NCBI GenBank assembly: GCA_947503275.1
Contig: CANNCZ010000001.1
Location: 1,798,001 to 1,862,000, forward strand
DNA: 64,000 bases
Direction: 5' to 3'
Source: an uncultured Erythrobacter sp.
GTDB lineage: Bacteria; Pseudomonadota; Alphaproteobacteria; Sphingomonadales; Sphingomonadaceae
The notes under the pieces were generated by a model that was not told where the DNA came from, ran no database searches, and saw only the letters and a program-made list of their open reading frames with translations. Position 1 is the stretch's first letter; every line of letters begins with the position of its first letter. Positions 53,992 to 63,338 of this stretch are shown piece by piece. The position numbers were made by a program, and so were the translations under genes.

Positions 53992-54993
53992 TCACTGAAC
54001 GGGCGATGATTCCTCTGGGAGGACTTCGAATTTCAACAGCAAAGTGCGCTGATTGGACGAGAAATTGTCGTCGCTGACGATGTAGAGGAAGGTGCCGTCC
54101 GCCTCTTCGCGCACGGCAAGGCCTTCGAAATTGTCGACTGTCAGCGGCGGGCGCAGGCTTGCTAGTTCACGGCGTTCGTCTGTCAGAGAATAAGACACCA
54201 GGCCCATGCCGTTGCCATCTTGGCGCGAATAGCTGCGGAAGAGGATGATAGCAGTACCGTCCGACAATGCGTCTGCATCGGTGGGAACGGCACCCAGTTC
54301 AGCAAGAGCAGCAGGCGCGGTAGCAGCGAAATTCGTGGCGGTTTCGAAGTCAATCGAGCGCCTGCAATTTGCAAGTTCTGGCCGTGCCAGCCGCTCGGCA
54401 CAGAACAGTTGAACGCGGTAATTTGCGGCCATGGCTTCGACGCCCGCATTGCTTTCCAATTGGCCCAATTCCTCATCGATCTTAATCGAATTCTCGCGCG
54501 GCAAGCCGGTCAGGTCGCGATAGGACCAGATGCGATGATCGCGTTCAAAGCCGACTGTCCACCCGCCTCTGCGATAATTGCGCGTCAGGCTTTCACTGTC
54601 GCCTTGCTCTTTGCCAGTGAGCGGCTCTCCATCAATCCCGCGCAAATTGCCGACCTCAAAATCGGAGATCCCGATTAACTGCCCGTCTTCCTCAATCGGC
54701 GTCATCCAAACCCAGCGCGCATCGTCAGTGATCGCCAATAGCCGACCGCTATCCGCATCCCACCGTAGGCCCGAAAGTCCGCCAATGTTCTGACCCATAG
54801 GCGGTATGTCGAGCCCACCGCGATACTCCAGCTGGCCCAGCCGATCGCGCGACGGGTCAGTTGGATCGAGCGGCACCGCCACAATCTCAGTATCGCTAAG
54901 CTCGCGCGAGTGAGCGACCATCGCCACCGCGAATATCAGTCCGGCGAGGCCCAAGGCCACCAAAGTGGCGCGGGTGGATCGCGCCATGGCCAT
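53992..54993 (-). CDS. Esterase-like activity of phytase family protein
   Basis: The 333-residue protein has a membrane anchor or signal (about 9-27). The phytase-like-esterase pattern follows: GGLSGLRWDADSGRLLAITDDARW near the start, GDSESLTRNYRRGGWTVGFERDHRIWSY in the middle and VDNFEGLAVREEADGTFLYIVSDDNF near the end. Its fold should be a beta-propeller. The substrate is unknown. It starts 1 base after the gatB stop and ends the gat operon. Confidence 0.85.
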   Translation of the reverse strand: MAMARSTRATLVALGLAGLIFAVAMVAHSRELSDTEIVAVPLDPTDPSRDRLGQLEYRGGLDIPPMGQNIGGLSGLRWDADSGRLLAITDDARWVWMTPIEEDGQLIGISDFEVGNLRGIDGEPLTGKEQGDSESLTRNYRRGGWTVGFERDHRIWSYRDLTGLPRENSIKIDEELGQLESNAGVEAMAANYRVQLFCAERLARPELANCRRSIDFETATNFAATAPAALAELGAVPTDADALSDGTAIILFRSYSRQDGNGMGLVSYSLTDERRELASLRPPLTVDNFEGLAVREEADGTFLYIVSDDNFSSNQRTLLLKFEVLPEESSPVQ

Positions 54994-54994
54994 A

Positions 54995-56503
54995 TCAGCC
55001 CAGCTTGCCTTTAAGCAGCTCGTTCACCACCGCTGGGTTCGCTTTGCCTTGCATCGCCTTCATCGTCTGACCGACGAAGAAACCGAACAGCTTGTCCTTG
55101 CCGCCCTTATATTGCTCAACCTTGTCGGCATTATTGGCGAGGATTTTGTCGATTTCCGCTTCGATAGCGCCGGTGTCACTAACCTGCTTCATGCCTTCGG
55201 TATCGGCGATCTCAGCAGGCTCGCGGCCCGTGCGCAGGACCAGTTCGAAGATTTCCTTGGCCTGCTTACCGCTGATCTCACCCTTGTCTTGCATCGCTAA
55301 GATTGCGGCCTGACGTTCAGCTGTTGCATGCGCGGGGTCGGCCTCTTCGGGGAAGTTTTCATTCGCCGATTTGATCACTCCGGGAGCCACTGACAGCGCC
55401 CAGTTCGCAACCGTCGTTGCAACCGCTGTCTCCGCCTTACCCATCGCACTCGCCGCCGTACCCAGCAGCGTCTCAAAGCGCGCAAATGTCTCAACCTCTG
55501 CGGTCAATTCGCGGGCATTATAAGGAGTAAGGCCCAGCTCCTGCTCATACCGAACGCGTTTCGCATCAGGCAATTCGGGCAGGCTCGCGCGGCAATCGGC
55601 GAGGAAGTCATCCTCCAACACCAACGGCAAGAGATCGGGGTCCGGGAAGTAGCGGTAATCATGCGCGTCTTCTTTCGAACGCATGGTGCGCGTTGTGCCG
55701 GTCGCGACATCAAACAGGCGTGTTTCTTGATCGACGCTACCGCCGCTTTCCAACACATCGACCTGACGCGCGGCTTCATATTCGATCACCGCCATCACGA
55801 AACGAACCGAGTTCACATTCTTCGTCTCTGTGCGCGTGCCCAGCTCATCGCCGACCTTGCGAACAGATACGTTCACGTCAGCGCGCATGGAGCCTTCTTC
55901 CATGTTCCCGTCACAACTGCCGACATAGCGCAGGATGCTGCGCAATTTGCGCACATAGGCGCCCGCTTCGGCAGGCGATCCCATGTCCGGGCGGCTGACG
56001 ATTTCCATCAGCGCGACGCCCGACCGGTTAAGGTCGACATAGGACATGGTCGGGTGCTGATCATGCATCAGTTTGCCCGCATCCTGTTCAATATGGATGC
56101 GCTCAATCCCGATGACTTTGTCTTCGGGGATGCCGTGTTTCTCATCCGCTTCGATCAAAAGCGATCCTTCACCCACAATCGGGTGATAGAGCTGGCTGAT
56201 CTGATAGCCCTGGGGCAGATCGGCGTAGAAGTAATTCTTGCGGTCAAAGCGTGACCAGCTGTGAATTTCCGCCTCAATCGCCATGCCAGTGCGCACGGCC
56301 TGACGGACGCATTCCTGATTGGGCACAGGCAACATTCCGGGCATCGCCGCATCGACTAGGGAGACTTGGCTGTTCGGCTCTGCGCCAAAGGTGGTGGACG
56401 CGCCGGAGAACAATTTCGACTGAGTGGTGATCTGTGCGTGGACCTCTAGGCCGATCACGACCTCCCATTCGCCAGTCTGTCCCTGAATGCGGTAGTCACT
56501 CAT
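54995..56503 (-). CDS. gatB: Aspartyl/glutamyl-tRNA amidotransferase subunit B
   Basis: GatB activates misacylated Glu-tRNA-Gln or Asp-tRNA-Asn for amidation. The 502-residue protein has [21 protein letters not shown], the tRNA-binding segments [21 protein letters not shown] and [17 protein letters not shown]. The C-terminal YqeY-like tail ends [15 protein letters not shown]. Length is normal. It overlaps the preceding 67-residue gene by 8 bases. Confidence 0.97.
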   Translation of the reverse strand: MSDYRIQGQTGEWEVVIGLEVHAQITTQSKLFSGASTTFGAEPNSQVSLVDAAMPGMLPVPNQECVRQAVRTGMAIEAEIHSWSRFDRKNYFYADLPQGYQISQLYHPIVGEGSLLIEADEKHGIPEDKVIGIERIHIEQDAGKLMHDQHPTMSYVDLNRSGVALMEIVSRPDMGSPAEAGAYVRKLRSILRYVGSCDGNMEEGSMRADVNVSVRKVGDELGTRTETKNVNSVRFVMAVIEYEAARQVDVLESGGSVDQETRLFDVATGTTRTMRSKEDAHDYRYFPDPDLLPLVLEDDFLADCRASLPELPDAKRVRYEQELGLTPYNARELTAEVETFARFETLLGTAASAMGKAETAVATTVANWALSVAPGVIKSANENFPEEADPAHATAERQAAILAMQDKGEISGKQAKEIFELVLRTGREPAEIADTEGMKQVSDTGAIEAEIDKILANNADKVEQYKGGKDKLFGFFVGQTMKAMQGKANPAVVNELLKGKLG

Positions 56504-56699
56504 CGTCTTGTGCCTTCGTTGTGTTGTCTTCGATGCGCTGTGCAGGGCGCACTTCTTCGTTGGTTTTCCGAGCCTTTTCGGAGATCACTTTGCCCGATGC
56601 ATCAAAGCGCGCTTCGCCATGCTCAATCGTCTTCGAGAGATACATGACGATCCCGCCAATGATCACAAAGATGCACATGAAGATGGTCGCGGCGATCAT
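56496..56699 (-). CDS. Small single-helix membrane protein in gat operon
   Basis: The 67-residue protein has one N-terminal helix (about 2-20, [20 protein letters not shown]). A hydrophilic tail rich in Glu, Lys and Arg follows ([19 protein letters not shown]). It resembles short CcoS-like anchored peptides only in layout. Overlap with gatB and its place between gatA and gatB make it a real gene. No function is proposed. Confidence 0.75.
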   Translation of the reverse strand: MIAATIFMCIFVIIGGIVMYLSKTIEHGEARFDASGKVISEKARKTNEEVRPAQRIEDNTTKAQDDE

Positions 56700-56714
56700 G
56701 CGCGCGCCTCCCGC

Positions 56715-57092
56715 CTACGCATCGCTCGCCTCCAGCAGCCCCGCTTCAACCGCTTTCAACTCAGCGCGCACAACATTGTCGAATTTCTTCGAGCCGGTGA
56801 TGGTGATCTCCTCAAGGAAGAGGACACTCAGCGTGCGGTATTCAGGATAGTTCGAAAGCTCGCGCACAGTCGCCGCGAACAAAGGTCCATTGCGCACGGT
56901 GCGAGACTTGGGGTCCATCTGTGCATGGAGCGATTTCAGCAGCTCGGCATAGGCGAAATACCTTTTGTTCGGCTCTACTGCCTCTGGCTGCCGCGCGCGC
57001 TTTACATAGCTGAACGCGACGAGCCATGCAGGGACCACGAAGCCCAATGCGACAATCCCGAGGATGCCCCATTCAAACGGGGTCACCACCAC
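56715..57092 (-). CDS. Membrane-anchored protein of unknown function in gat operon
   Basis: The 125-residue protein has one N-terminal membrane helix (about 8-30, [23 protein letters not shown]). A cytoplasmic, charged, mainly helical domain follows ([38 protein letters not shown]). It overlaps the gatA stop by 10 bases and precedes the 67-residue gene by 15. I do not recognise a family. Confidence 0.75.
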   Translation of the reverse strand: MVVTPFEWGILGIVALGFVVPAWLVAFSYVKRARQPEAVEPNKRYFAYAELLKSLHAQMDPKSRTVRNGPLFAATVRELSNYPEYRTLSVLFLEEITITGSKKFDNVVRAELKAVEAGLLEASDA

Positions 57093-58564
57093 TTCTCCGG
57101 AGCATTGGTAAACCCGGCGCGCTGCTCAATCGCGAGGCCCGCATCGAGCACAGTCTGCTCATCAAACGGTTTACCCACGATTTGCAGACCCAGCGGCAGA
57201 CCGTCCGGGTTGAGGCCCGCAGGTACGCTCATTGCAGGCAAGCCCGCTAGCGAGGCTGGCACCGCAAACACATCGTTCAAATACATGGTCAGCGGATCAT
57301 CGGTTAGCGAACCCAATGGGAAGCTGGCCGTCGGCGTCGTCGGCGCAAGGATCAGATCGCAATCTACCCAAGCCTGCTCAAAATCACGCGCAACCAATGC
57401 GCGGACCTTTTGCGCCTGAGTGTAGTAGGCGTCATAGAAGCCCGCTGATAGCACATAGGTGCCGATCAAAATGCGGCGTTTCACCTCATCGCCAAAGCCA
57501 GCAGCGCGGGTTTCGGCATACATGTCTTGCAGACCGGCACCCTCTGGCAGATCACGCAGACCGTACCGCACGCCGTCATAGCGCGCGAGGTTGGACGAGG
57601 CTTCAGCAGGAGCGATGATGTAGTAAGCGGGCAGCGCATATTTGGTGTGCGGCAGCGAAATATCGACGATCTCTGCGCCAGCATCCTTGAGCCAAGCCTT
57701 GCCCTGCTCCCATGAGGCAAGGATCGCTTCATCCGTGCCGTCCATGCGATATTCCTTGGGAATGCCGACTTTTTTGCCTTTGAGGTCCGACGACAGTGCG
57801 CCTTCCCAATCGGGCACATCCATTTGCAGCGAAGTCGCATCCTTCGCATCAAACCCGGCCATCGCGCCCAGCATGATCGCGCAATCTTCAACCGAACGCG
57901 CCATCGGCCCAGCTTGATCGAGCGAAGAGGCAAACGCCACCACGCCCCAACGCGAACAGCGGCCATAGGTCGGCTTAATCCCGCAAATGCCGGTAAAGGC
58001 AGCAGGCTGGCGTATCGAACCGCCGGTATCAGTGCCAGTTGCCGCAGGCGCAATCCGCGCAGCAACCGCTGTTGAGGAACCGCCCGACGAACCACCGGGG
58101 CTCATCGCGGAATTGGTGCCTTCCTTACGCCAAGGCGATGACACATTGCCGAAATGCGATGTCTCATTCGATGAACCCATCGCAAATTGGTCAAGGTTCA
58201 GTTTGCCCAGCATCCCTGCACCTGCATTCCACAGGTTCTGGGACACGGTGCTTTCATATTCGGGGGTGAACCCTTCGAGGATATGGCTCGCAGCCGTGGT
58301 TTGAGTGCCCTGCGTTGCGAACAGGTCCTTCATCCCGATCGGCACACCTGCCATCGGCCCCATCGCCTTACCATCGGCGCGCGCAGCATCCGCTGCATCG
58401 GCAGCGGCGAGCGCATGTTCGGGGGTCGTGACGATAAAGGCGTTCAGTTCAGCCGCGCCAGCAACGGCGGCGTTAAAGCTCTCCGCCACTTCGCGCGCGG
58501 TGAAATCGCCGCCAGCAACGCCATCGCGGATGGCTTTGACGCCAAGAGAGGTAAAGTCGGTCAT
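57083..58564 (-). CDS. gatA: Aspartyl/glutamyl-tRNA amidotransferase subunit A
   Basis: GatA hydrolyses glutamine to provide ammonia for GatB. The 493-residue amidase has the Ser-Ser-Lys triad in [16 protein letters not shown] (lysine), [19 protein letters not shown] (serine) and [25 protein letters not shown] (serine). Its ATG overlaps the gatC stop as TAATG. Length is normal. Confidence 0.97.
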   Translation of the reverse strand: MTDFTSLGVKAIRDGVAGGDFTAREVAESFNAAVAGAAELNAFIVTTPEHALAAADAADAARADGKAMGPMAGVPIGMKDLFATQGTQTTAASHILEGFTPEYESTVSQNLWNAGAGMLGKLNLDQFAMGSSNETSHFGNVSSPWRKEGTNSAMSPGGSSGGSSTAVAARIAPAATGTDTGGSIRQPAAFTGICGIKPTYGRCSRWGVVAFASSLDQAGPMARSVEDCAIMLGAMAGFDAKDATSLQMDVPDWEGALSSDLKGKKVGIPKEYRMDGTDEAILASWEQGKAWLKDAGAEIVDISLPHTKYALPAYYIIAPAEASSNLARYDGVRYGLRDLPEGAGLQDMYAETRAAGFGDEVKRRILIGTYVLSAGFYDAYYTQAQKVRALVARDFEQAWVDCDLILAPTTPTASFPLGSLTDDPLTMYLNDVFAVPASLAGLPAMSVPAGLNPDGLPLGLQIVGKPFDEQTVLDAGLAIEQRAGFTNAPEKWW

Positions 58565-58866
58565 TATTCGATCACCTTGGGCACACCAAAGAACCCATGT
58601 TCAGCAGCCGGCGCATTGGCGAGCACAGCGTCACGTTTGCCGCCGCCAGTCTTGGGGTCTGCATCCACCACATCATCGCGCAGCCGCAATGCGTTGGGGA
58701 TCACGGCTGACATCGGCTCAATGCCGGTCACATCAACCTCACCCAGCTGCTCAACCCAATCGAGGATGGCGTTCAATTCCGGAACCATCTGTTCCAATTC
58801 ATCGTCGCCCATCTTGATCCGCGCCAATGACGCGATTTTGGCGACGGTCTGTTTGTCCACCGACAT
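58564..58866 (-). CDS. gatC: Aspartyl/glutamyl-tRNA amidotransferase subunit C
   Basis: GatC is a small stabilising subunit that wraps around GatA. The 100-residue protein has [34 protein letters not shown] and the conserved [12 protein letters not shown], ending in VIE. It begins the gatC-gatA-x-x-gatB order and lies 68 bases after the FKBP gene. Confidence 0.95.
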   Translation of the reverse strand: MSVDKQTVAKIASLARIKMGDDELEQMVPELNAILDWVEQLGEVDVTGIEPMSAVIPNALRLRDDVVDADPKTGGGKRDAVLANAPAAEHGFFGVPKVIE

Positions 58867-58934
58867 GCCCAGTTTCCTTTAAGGCGTTTTGTGTGAGGCG
58901 CTGATTGAGAGAGGACGCGCCCCTTTTCCGTTTG

Positions 58935-59552
58935 TTACTGACCCGGAGGAGGACCGGGAGGCGGACCCTGTGGAGGACCTTGTGGAGGGCCACCAGCACC
59001 GGGAGGACCACCTGCACCAGGTCCACCGGGCTGCATCGCGCGCTGGAGAATTTCCAGATTCCGGTCGAACACTTCGCGGGTCATGATATCGACCACTTCG
59101 ATCTCAAAAATCAAATCCGCATTAGGCGGGATCGGCGCACCGGGAGGAGGCTCTGCGCCATATGCGTCTTCGGATGGAATATAGAGCACATATTCCCCGC
59201 CTTTGCGCATTTCCTGCAGGCCTTTGTAAAAGCCGGGGATCGTCGCGCCTTCTTCGACCGGGAATGGACTACCTTCGGGAAAGACACCTTCAACCGGGAG
59301 CGGGATATCCTGCGATTCGTCGAAAACTTCGCCGTTTGATGCCAGCATGCCTTTGTATTTCACAAAGACCATTTCGCCATCTTTGGCCGTATCACCTTCG
59401 CCAGCGACGATGGTTTCGACGTCCAAGCCCTTGGGCACAGCGGCCCATGCGAGGGCTGCGCCGATAAGGATGGCGATAATCACGCCGATCCACAACTTGG
59501 TCAAAGAGCCTTTAGCGACGGGCTGAATGGGTACGCGGGTGACTTCGGTCAT
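58935..59552 (-). CDS. Membrane-anchored FKBP-type peptidyl-prolyl isomerase
   Basis: The 205-residue protein has an N-terminal membrane anchor (about 20-42, LWIGVIIAILIGAALAWAAV) and an FKBP domain (about 55-165: VFVKYKGMLASNGEVFDESQDI, IPGFYKGLQEMRKGGEYVLYIPSEDAYGAEPPPGAPIPPNADLIFEIEVVDI). A Gly/Pro-rich tail of about 30 residues ends the chain. It should speed proline isomerisation in the periplasm. The tail is low-complexity and encoded by repetitive DNA at 58935-59037. Confidence 0.92.
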   Translation of the reverse strand: MTEVTRVPIQPVAKGSLTKLWIGVIIAILIGAALAWAAVPKGLDVETIVAGEGDTAKDGEMVFVKYKGMLASNGEVFDESQDIPLPVEGVFPEGSPFPVEEGATIPGFYKGLQEMRKGGEYVLYIPSEDAYGAEPPPGAPIPPNADLIFEIEVVDIMTREVFDRNLEILQRAMQPGGPGAGGPPGAGGPPQGPPQGPPPGPPPGQ

Positions 59553-59611
59553 TCAAAAATCCTGATCGAGTGAGCGCCAATGCAACAAAAGACCCCCCCG
59601 GTCTCTCACAG

Positions 59612-59640
59612 CAAAAGGGCGCGGAGTTTATCCGCGCCCT
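59612..59640 (-). terminator. Terminator of rpsU
   Basis: A perfect 10-bp stem AGGGCGCGGA / TCCGCGCCCT with a GTTTA loop is followed on the minus strand by TTTT. It ends the rpsU transcript before the FKBP gene. Confidence 0.82.
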
Positions 59641-59751
59641 GATGGCTTATCCTATGGTGGGTTTCAAGCGCTCTTTCTCTGGCCCTTCCGGGCACAAAAC
59701 CGGTTCCCACTTTTGATGAAGGGACCAGCGCACTCAAAAAACCGGCGCGGC

Positions 59752-59958
59752 TTACTTAATGCCGTCGCGCTCCATGCGCTTACGCTCAAGCTTACGAGCG
59801 CGGCGAACGGCTGCTGCCTTTTCACGGGCGCGCTTTTCGCTAGGCTTTTCATAGTGCCGGCGCAGTTTCATTTCGCGATACACGCCCTCGCGCTGCAACT
59901 TTTTCTTAAGCGCGCGCAGAGCCTGATCAACATTGTTATCGCGAACCATGATTTGCAT
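59752..59958 (-). CDS. rpsU: 30S ribosomal protein S21
   Basis: S21 binds the 30S platform during initiation. The 68-residue protein starts [31 protein letters not shown] and continues with [24 protein letters not shown], the diagnostic S21 order. Length is normal for alphaproteobacteria. It is monocistronic, with its own terminator. Confidence 0.96.
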   Translation of the reverse strand: MQIMVRDNNVDQALRALKKKLQREGVYREMKLRRHYEKPSEKRAREKAAAVRRARKLERKRMERDGIK

Positions 59959-60201
59959 AAACAGTAACTGCCTTATCTATCTTCGAATGCGCATAGGCCG
60001 CTGAAAACTCGCGGAAACACGCGTAAATTTGACGTTGAAGCGTGCGCGAATCTCACCCGCAAAGGCTCAGAATCACGCGCAATCTGGGCGGCACATAACG
60101 CCGGGTGCACAAAATGGCAAGCCAAACTGGCACTTACAACAGCCTCAAAACGCAATCACAACGCTGGGCATTCCGCAAGACCCCGGCTAAGGGGCTGAGC
60201 A

Positions 60202-60621
60202 ATGTCTACAGCTTTTCTCTCTAGCCTATCTCCAACCTTTGTCGTCGCCATAGGCGGCGCGATTGGTGCTGCGGCGCGCTATCAGGTCGGTCTGCTAACC
60301 ATCCGCTGGTTTGGTCCAGAGGCGCAATTCCCATGGGGCACGCTCACCGTAAACGTGATTGGCAGCCTTATCATGGGTGCTTTGCTGGGCTGGTTTGCAC
60401 GCGGCGGCGGGGATAGTGAAAACTTGCGCGTTTTCCTGATCGCCGGGCTAATGGGCGGGTTCACCACGTTCAGCGCCTTTAGCGCAGAGCTCGTAACGAT
60501 GGTCCATCGTGGGCAAGGCTTGCTCGCGCTGGGTTATGGTTCGGCGTCGGTGATTGCGGGGATGGCCGCGTTTCTGATTGGATTGATTGCCATGCAAATG
60601 TCAGGAATGAGCGCATCATGA
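60202..60621 (+). CDS. crcB: Fluoride channel CrcB/Fluc
   Basis: CrcB exports fluoride as a dimer of four-helix subunits. The 139-residue protein has the family pattern GGAIGAAARYQVGLL, FPWGTLTVNVIGSLIMGALLGW and LMGGFTTFSAFSAE, with four helices. No fluoride riboswitch is apparent upstream. Its stop overlaps the next start by 4 bases. Confidence 0.95.
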   Translation: MSTAFLSSLSPTFVVAIGGAIGAAARYQVGLLTIRWFGPEAQFPWGTLTVNVIGSLIMGALLGWFARGGGDSENLRVFLIAGLMGGFTTFSAFSAELVTMVHRGQGLLALGYGSASVIAGMAAFLIGLIAMQMSGMSAS

Positions 60622-61841
60622 GCGACAGCCTAGCGAGAAGCGACAGCCCAGCCAAAGAAGTGCGGCAGTTCACCGTTACCGCCGATGACGACGGAGTACG
60701 GCTAGACCGTTGGTTCAAACGCAACCTCCCTGCCATCGGCTTTGCGACCATTTCTCGCTGGGCGCGCACGGGTCAGATCCGGGTTGATGGCAAACGCGCC
60801 AAACCAGAGGACCGCTTGGAAGAAGGTCAGGTTCTGCGCGTACCGCCGGGCGGCGAAGCCAAAAACAAAGCCCCGCGCAAACCGCGCGAATTGAGCGCGG
60901 AAGACATCGCCGAAGCACGCGCGATGGTCATCACTGAAACGCCCTCTGCCATTGTTTTGAACAAACCGCCGGGCCTCGCGACTCAAGGCGGCAGCAAGAC
61001 AACGAAACATGTCGACGGGCTGCTTGATGCCTTTGTCGAGGATGAAGAAGACCCGCGCCCGCGCCTTGTCCACCGGCTCGACAAGGACACATCCGGCGTT
61101 CTCTTGATCGCGCGCACTCCGGGCAGCGCTGCATCCTATTCCCGCCGTTTCTCAGGCCGCAGCGCGCGCAAAGTGTATTGGGCGCTGGTCGTCGGTTTTC
61201 CTGAAGTGCGCGAGGGAACCATCGATGCCCCGCTCGCCAAGCAACCGGGCACGGGCGGCGAGAAAATGCATGTCGATGAAGAAAATGGCGCGGTTGCAAA
61301 GACACGCTATCGCGTTGTCGAACGCGCTGGCAGCCGAGCCTCTTGGGTAGAGCTGGAGCCGCTGACCGGGCGCACTCACCAATTGCGCGTGCACATGGCC
61401 GCGATTGGCAATCCGATTGTCGGCGATGGTAAATATGGCGGGAAAGACGCGTTTCTAACTGGCTCTATCAGCCGAAAAATGCACCTCCATGCGCGCCGCC
61501 TGATTATCGCCACGCCCGAATCAAAAGGCGCCAATGCAACCGGTGGCGGAAAGCTTGATGTGATTGCGCCTCTACCAGAACATTTTGCCGCAAGTATGGA
61601 GGCGCTGGGCTTTGAGGAAAGCCAAAGCGATGCCTCGCCCGTGCGCGACGACGCGCCCGAACGCACACCCGCGGAAAAGAAACAGGCCGCGCGCCGGCAC
61701 GCCAAGCAATATCGCAAAGACCGCCGCGGTGAACGCCGAGGGCGGACCACCTCTGCCGGAACCACACGTGCAGCGGCAAAGAAAGCCGCCAAGGCAAAGG
61801 CCGCATCAAAGGGTAAAGGTAAGCCTAGGACCCGCCGTTAA
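60618..61841 (+). CDS. RluC/RluD-type pseudouridine synthase with long basic tail
   Basis: The 407-residue protein has an N-terminal S4 domain (about 18-68, GVRLDRWFKRNLPAIGFATISRWARTGQIRVDGKR). The synthase core has HRLDKDTSGVLLIART, where the aspartate is catalytic, and GRTHQLRVHMAAIGNPIVGD. The final 60 residues (about 345-407) are Arg/Lys/Ala-rich and lie outside the family core. It modifies rRNA uridines; RluC-type sites in 23S rRNA are likely. It overlaps crcB and the next gene. Confidence 0.92.
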   Translation: MSDSLARSDSPAKEVRQFTVTADDDGVRLDRWFKRNLPAIGFATISRWARTGQIRVDGKRAKPEDRLEEGQVLRVPPGGEAKNKAPRKPRELSAEDIAEARAMVITETPSAIVLNKPPGLATQGGSKTTKHVDGLLDAFVEDEEDPRPRLVHRLDKDTSGVLLIARTPGSAASYSRRFSGRSARKVYWALVVGFPEVREGTIDAPLAKQPGTGGEKMHVDEENGAVAKTRYRVVERAGSRASWVELEPLTGRTHQLRVHMAAIGNPIVGDGKYGGKDAFLTGSISRKMHLHARRLIIATPESKGANATGGGKLDVIAPLPEHFAASMEALGFEESQSDASPVRDDAPERTPAEKKQAARRHAKQYRKDRRGERRGRTTSAGTTRAAAKKAAKAKAASKGKGKPRTRR

Positions 61842-62440
61842 TGCATCCCAACCCGGCATTCAGAAGCAAGGACCACGACCGGTTCGAACAACTGATCAGT
61901 GAGGTCGGTTTCGGGATGGTGTTCCTCACCTCACCGGACGGTCCACGCGTTGCTCATGCCCCGATGCTCTCAAAAGGGGGCGGCGATATCCGCTTTCACC
62001 TTGCGCTCAACAATGCGGTAACGCCGCATCTTGCAGGGGCCGAGGCGCTGATCGCGGTGAACGGCCCGGACGGCTATGTCTCCCCGCGTTGGTACGATAA
62101 TCGCGATACGGTGCCGACATGGGATTACGTGGCGTTGGAAATGCAAGGGACCGTGCGACAACTCTCGGATGAGGAGTTGGAGGCCCTGTTGCACGATGTG
62201 ATCGCGACGTTTGAAGGGCGCTTGGACGGTGAGCCATGGCTCGCTTCGGAATCGAGTGAGCGAATTTGGTCAGGGCTGTTTCGAGGAATAGCGGGCTTTT
62301 CGATGCAAGTTGAAGAGTGGCGCCCCACTTTCAAGCTGTCGCAAAAGAAGGGCGCGGATGAACGCTCTCGCATTGCCGAAGGCGTTGAAGCAGCGGGCAA
62401 TCCGGCGCTGGCCCGATATATGCGGGAGTTTGCTCAATGA
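61841..62440 (+). CDS. PaiB-like FMN-binding protein
   Basis: The 199-residue protein matches the PaiB / FMN-binding negative regulator family: HPNPAFRSKDHDRFEQLISEVGFGMVFL at the start, HAPML, FHLALNNAVTPHL, and YVSPRWYDNRDTVPTWDYVALEMQG in the middle. Members have a split-barrel flavin fold; Bacillus PaiB affects gene expression, but the role here is unknown. The ATG shares one base with the preceding stop and the stop overlaps the next ATG by 4. Confidence 0.88.
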   Translation: MHPNPAFRSKDHDRFEQLISEVGFGMVFLTSPDGPRVAHAPMLSKGGGDIRFHLALNNAVTPHLAGAEALIAVNGPDGYVSPRWYDNRDTVPTWDYVALEMQGTVRQLSDEELEALLHDVIATFEGRLDGEPWLASESSERIWSGLFRGIAGFSMQVEEWRPTFKLSQKKGADERSRIAEGVEAAGNPALARYMREFAQ

Positions 62441-63093
62441 AGCTGGCGGTGTTCGATTGCGACGGAACTCTGGTCGACGGGCAAGCTGACGTTTTGTGGG
62501 CGATGGCTCGCGCCTTTGAACGCGCGAAGCTGCCTACACCTGACCCAGACATCGTGCGACGGCTTGTGGGCTTGAGCCTACCAGTGGCGATCCGCGAACT
62601 GGCGCCTGCTTTGGAAGAAGCCCAGCGGCGCGACGTCACCGAGTTTTACAAATCCTCCTTCCGCGCCCGGCGCGAAGAGGGGCTTCTCAATGAACCGCTT
62701 TATGATGGCATCGCTGAACTCCTACACACGCTGCATGATGGTGGTTGGCAGCTGGCCGTGGCGACAGGCAAGTCCGACAGGGGCCTTACCGCATGTCTCG
62801 CTGCGCATGGTTTGAGCGACCTGTTCATCTCGCTCCAAACGGCAGATCGCCACCCCTCCAAACCGCATCCCGCCATGTTGGAAGCCGCTTTGTTCGAAGC
62901 CGGTGTTCAGCCTGCGCAAGCGGTGATGATCGGCGACACCAGCTTCGACATGCAGATGGCCGCCGCGGCGCGGGTCAGGGGCATCGGCGTCGCTTGGGGC
63001 TATCACGCTCCGCAAGAATTGCTCGCAACTGGCGCGGATATAGTGGCGCGCAATGTCGCGCATCTTGGCGAGGAATTGGGGGTCAGCGCATGA
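62437..63093 (+). CDS. HAD-family phosphatase (phosphoglycolate phosphatase-like)
   Basis: The 218-residue protein has FDCDGTLVDGQ (Asp7 nucleophile, Asp9), VATGKSDRGL for motif II, KPHPAML with the motif III lysine, and VMIGDTSFDMQMA for motif IV. The helical cap lies at about 15-85. Substrates are probably small phosphates; members next to RluC/ATP12 in alphaproteobacteria are annotated as phosphoglycolate phosphatase-like. It overlaps both neighbours by 4 bases. Confidence 0.9.
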   Translation: MKLAVFDCDGTLVDGQADVLWAMARAFERAKLPTPDPDIVRRLVGLSLPVAIRELAPALEEAQRRDVTEFYKSSFRARREEGLLNEPLYDGIAELLHTLHDGGWQLAVATGKSDRGLTACLAAHGLSDLFISLQTADRHPSKPHPAMLEAALFEAGVQPAQAVMIGDTSFDMQMAAAARVRGIGVAWGYHAPQELLATGADIVARNVAHLGEELGVSA

Positions 63094-63338
63094 GCGACGC
63101 TGAAGAGATCGCGGCTAGGCGCTTTGGCGTCATGAACATTGTGCGCATCGGGTCGATCATTGTGATGGGCACCGGCCTTGCAATCGCGCGCGAGGCTATC
63201 GCGGCGCCATATGCTTTGGGCGTTGCGTTAGCGATTGCGGGAGTGGCTGGGTTTTTCTTTGCGCCCGCAATGCTGGCCAAACGCTGGAAAGCGGCAGATC
63301 GGGCCGAGGATCGGAATGTGAATCAGGACGCGGAATGA
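63090..63338 (+). CDS. Small two-helix membrane protein of unknown function
   Basis: The 82-residue protein has two predicted membrane helices (about 16-34 and 40-58) and a charged tail (KRWKAADRAEDRN). It has no recognised domain. The ATG at 63090 overlaps the HAD stop and its stop overlaps the ATP12 start, which supports a real gene. The frame extends upstream inside the HAD gene only as an artefact. Confidence 0.78.
   Translation: MSDAEEIAARRFGVMNIVRIGSIIVMGTGLAIAREAIAAPYALGVALAIAGVAGFFFAPAMLAKRWKAADRAEDRNVNQDAE

Noticed and set aside
59959..60201. A fluoride riboswitch before crcB.
   Set aside because: I looked for the conserved crcB-motif elements (such as CTGATG near a GCCT) in the upstream 240 bases and did not see them.
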